DNA from: Acidimicrobiia bacterium
GTDB lineage: Bacteria > Actinomycetota > Acidimicrobiia > Acidimicrobiales > AC-14
Assembly: GCA_019243595.1 (NCBI GenBank)
Contig: JAFAUA010000349.1
Span: forward strand, 1-7,036
Length of the DNA stretch: 7,036 nt
Direction: 5' to 3'
Shown here: piece after piece, positions 6,056 to 7,036 of the stretch
Position numbering within the stretch: the stretch's first letter is position 1
Layout of the letters: every line of letters begins with the position of its first letter
Notes under the pieces: generated by a model
Told to the model about the DNA's origin: nothing
The model's input: the letters and a program-made list of their open reading frames with translations, nothing else
Databases searched by the model: none
Position numbers and translations under genes: made by a program

Positions 6056-6748
6056 TCAGCCGAGGTGTTTCCTGAGGAACTCGAGGGTGCGCACCCAAGC
6101 TTGACGGGCGGCTTCGGCGTCGTGGGTCCCGAGCGCGTTGTGGTCGAGGGCGAAGGCATGGCCCGTCCCCGGATACACGTGGACCGTGACCTCTTTTCCT
6201 TCAGCCCTGAGCTTCTGGCCCAGTGATTCGCACGCGTCGGGCGGGAAGAAGTCGTCGTTGCCGGCCACGTGCACGAGCGTGGGCGCCGTGTACTTCGACC
6301 AGTCGGGCTCCATGTCGCCGAGCGGCATCCCGTAGTAGGCGACGACAGCGCCGATTCGGTCGCCCTGCTGGGCGGCCAGGACCATGCTCAGCATGCCGCC
6401 CATGCAGTAGCCGACGGCACCGACGTTGTGGCCGCGCACCGACTCGTGCCCAAGCAGGAAGTCGACGGCGCCGCCCATGTCTCGGGCGGACCGGTCGGGC
6501 GGCAGTGTGTTCATCAGCTCGGCGGCCTTGTCCATCTCGGTGTGCTGCGCGATCTCACCGTGATAGAGATCCGGCGCCAGCGCCGTGAAGCCCTCGGTGG
6601 AGAGCTCGTCGCACACGCCCTTGATGTAGGAGTCGAGGCCCCACCACTCCTGCAGGACGATGATCCCCGGACCCGCGCCTTCGCTGGCGCTGGCCAGGTA
6701 GCCCCCTGCGGTGCTGCCGTTGCTCGGAAATTCGACGTTCTCACCCAT
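6056..6748 (-). CDS. Dienelactone hydrolase family protein
   Basis: Alpha/beta hydrolase of the dienelactone hydrolase (carboxymethylenebutenolidase) family, 230 residues, close to the usual length. The catalytic triad is visible: nucleophile Cys115 in GYCMGGM, Asp166 in AGNDDFFPP and His197 in PGTGHAF. The QEWWG motif (33-37) carries the Glu that in this family pairs with the resting Cys. No signal peptide, so it should be cytosolic. The ATG at 6748 is chosen because AAGAAGG precedes it by 5 nt; the longer open frame upstream is low-complexity and overlaps the neighbouring gene. It lies 10 nt behind the flavin-type gene and 4 nt ahead of the dehydrogenase-like gene. Many members hydrolyse esters or lactones other than dienelactone, and no aromatic-degradation genes are visible here, so the substrate is open. 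Confidence 0.9.
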   Translation of the reverse strand: MGENVEFPSNGSTAGGYLASASEGAGPGIIVLQEWWGLDSYIKGVCDELSTEGFTALAPDLYHGEIAQHTEMDKAAELMNTLPPDRSARDMGGAVDFLLGHESVRGHNVGAVGYCMGGMLSMVLAAQQGDRIGAVVAYYGMPLGDMEPDWSKYTAPTLVHVAGNDDFFPPDACESLGQKLRAEGKEVTVHVYPGTGHAFALDHNALGTHDAEAARQAWVRTLEFLRKHLG

Positions 6749-6753
6749 GCGAG

Positions 6754-6760
6754 CCTTCTT
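6754..6760 (-). promoter_or_regulatory. Ribosome binding site of the dienelactone hydrolase-family gene
   Basis: AAGAAGG, one mismatch from the consensus AAGGAGG, sits 5 nt before the ATG at 6748-6746. It overlaps the TAA stop codon of the preceding gene. This supports the 230-residue start and suggests coupled translation within the operon. Confidence 0.65.
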
Positions 6761-7036
6761 ACCCCGCGATCTTTCGGTGGTCCCATGACACGACGTCATC
6801 GAAGTCGATCCGGACGGCGACGCGCTTGGCGACCATGAAGTTGATGTACTCCTCGCCCTGGTCGGCGCCGAACCCAGTCTCGTAGCGCTCGAACAGGCTG
6901 CGGGCAATGGTGCGCAGGGCGTCCTTGTCGTCGATGACCTCACCGCGGGCGATGAGCTCGACGCCGCGCAGCTTCTCGTAGCTGTCGCCGTCCTCGACCA
7001 GACACGTCATCCGTGGATCGCGCTCGAGGTTCTTCA
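6759..7036 (-). CDS. PPOX-fold flavin/F420-type oxidoreductase, N-terminus outside the window
   Basis: C-terminal part (91 residues visible) of a pyridoxamine 5'-phosphate oxidase-like split-barrel protein. The frame runs off the window edge, and the segment KNLERDPR before the Met at 7010 continues the domain, so that Met is internal. The pattern NLERDPRMTCLVEDG, then LRGVELIARGEVIDD, and the terminal VSWDHRKIAG, is typical of actinobacterial FMN- or F420-dependent members of this superfamily, where the Asp-Pro-Arg turn and the late SWDH motif are common. The cofactor cannot be decided because the N-terminal half is missing. It is the first visible gene of the five-gene minus-strand set, 10 nt ahead of the hydrolase, and the promoter must lie beyond the window. 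Confidence 0.8.
   Translation of the reverse strand, partial: KNLERDPRMTCLVEDGDSYEKLRGVELIARGEVIDDKDALRTIARSLFERYETGFGADQGEEYINFMVAKRVAVRIDFDDVVSWDHRKIAG

Noticed and set aside
6052..6159. Extended N-terminus for the dehydrogenase-like protein (36 extra residues)
   Set aside because: The extra residues are Ser/Pro/Thr-rich shadow of the hydrolase gene. The Rossmann strand starts directly at the Met at 6051.
6749..6943. Extended N-terminus for the dienelactone hydrolase-family protein (65 extra residues)
   Set aside because: The extension lies opposite in frame to the preceding gene's coding sequence and is low-complexity. The good ribosome binding site supports the ATG at 6748.

Overview
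The window is very GC-rich, densely coding DNA with GC-biased third codon positions and frequent GTG starts. This suggests a high-GC Gram-positive bacterium (Actinomycetota). An acidimicrobial or thermoleophilic lineage is only a guess. I see no tRNA, rRNA, CRISPR array, insertion sequence, phage gene or attachment site. Every stretch longer than 300 bases is occupied by a gene; the longest non-coding interval is the 144 bp at 3276-3419.

Layout. A 5'-truncated acyl-CoA dehydrogenase on the plus strand (2-1285) looks like (2S)-methylsuccinyl-CoA dehydrogenase (Mcd). Facing it, only 7 bp away, is a 660-residue minus-strand gene (1293-3275). It encodes an ECF-type sigma factor fused through one hydrophobic segment and an Ala/Pro/Thr-rich linker to a C-terminal beta-propeller with Asp-box repeats. 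Its upstream region (3276-3419) carries a good ribosome binding site, a 10-bp palindrome, a 28-bp inverted repeat and a strong 13-bp-stem hairpin. Upstream of that, five minus-strand genes follow each other with gaps of 10, 4, 15 and 13 nt. In transcription order they are a flavin-type (PPOX-fold) oxidoreductase cut by the window edge, a dienelactone hydrolase-family protein, a saccharopine dehydrogenase-like NAD(P)-binding protein, a CitE-like malyl-CoA/beta-methylmalyl-CoA lyase (Mcl) and a family 2 glycosyltransferase.

How the genes may work together. Mcd and Mcl are both enzymes of the ethylmalonyl-CoA pathway, which assimilates acetyl-CoA without isocitrate lyase. Mcd makes mesaconyl-C1-CoA, and after hydration Mcl cleaves beta-methylmalyl-CoA to glyoxylate and propionyl-CoA. 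The other pathway enzymes (Ccr, Mch, Ecm/MeaA, epimerase) are not in the window, so the pathway is inferred from two members. The most unusual item is the sigma-propeller fusion, which may be a one-protein transmembrane signalling device: an outside sensor, one membrane pass and an inside sigma factor, with no separate anti-sigma gene in view.
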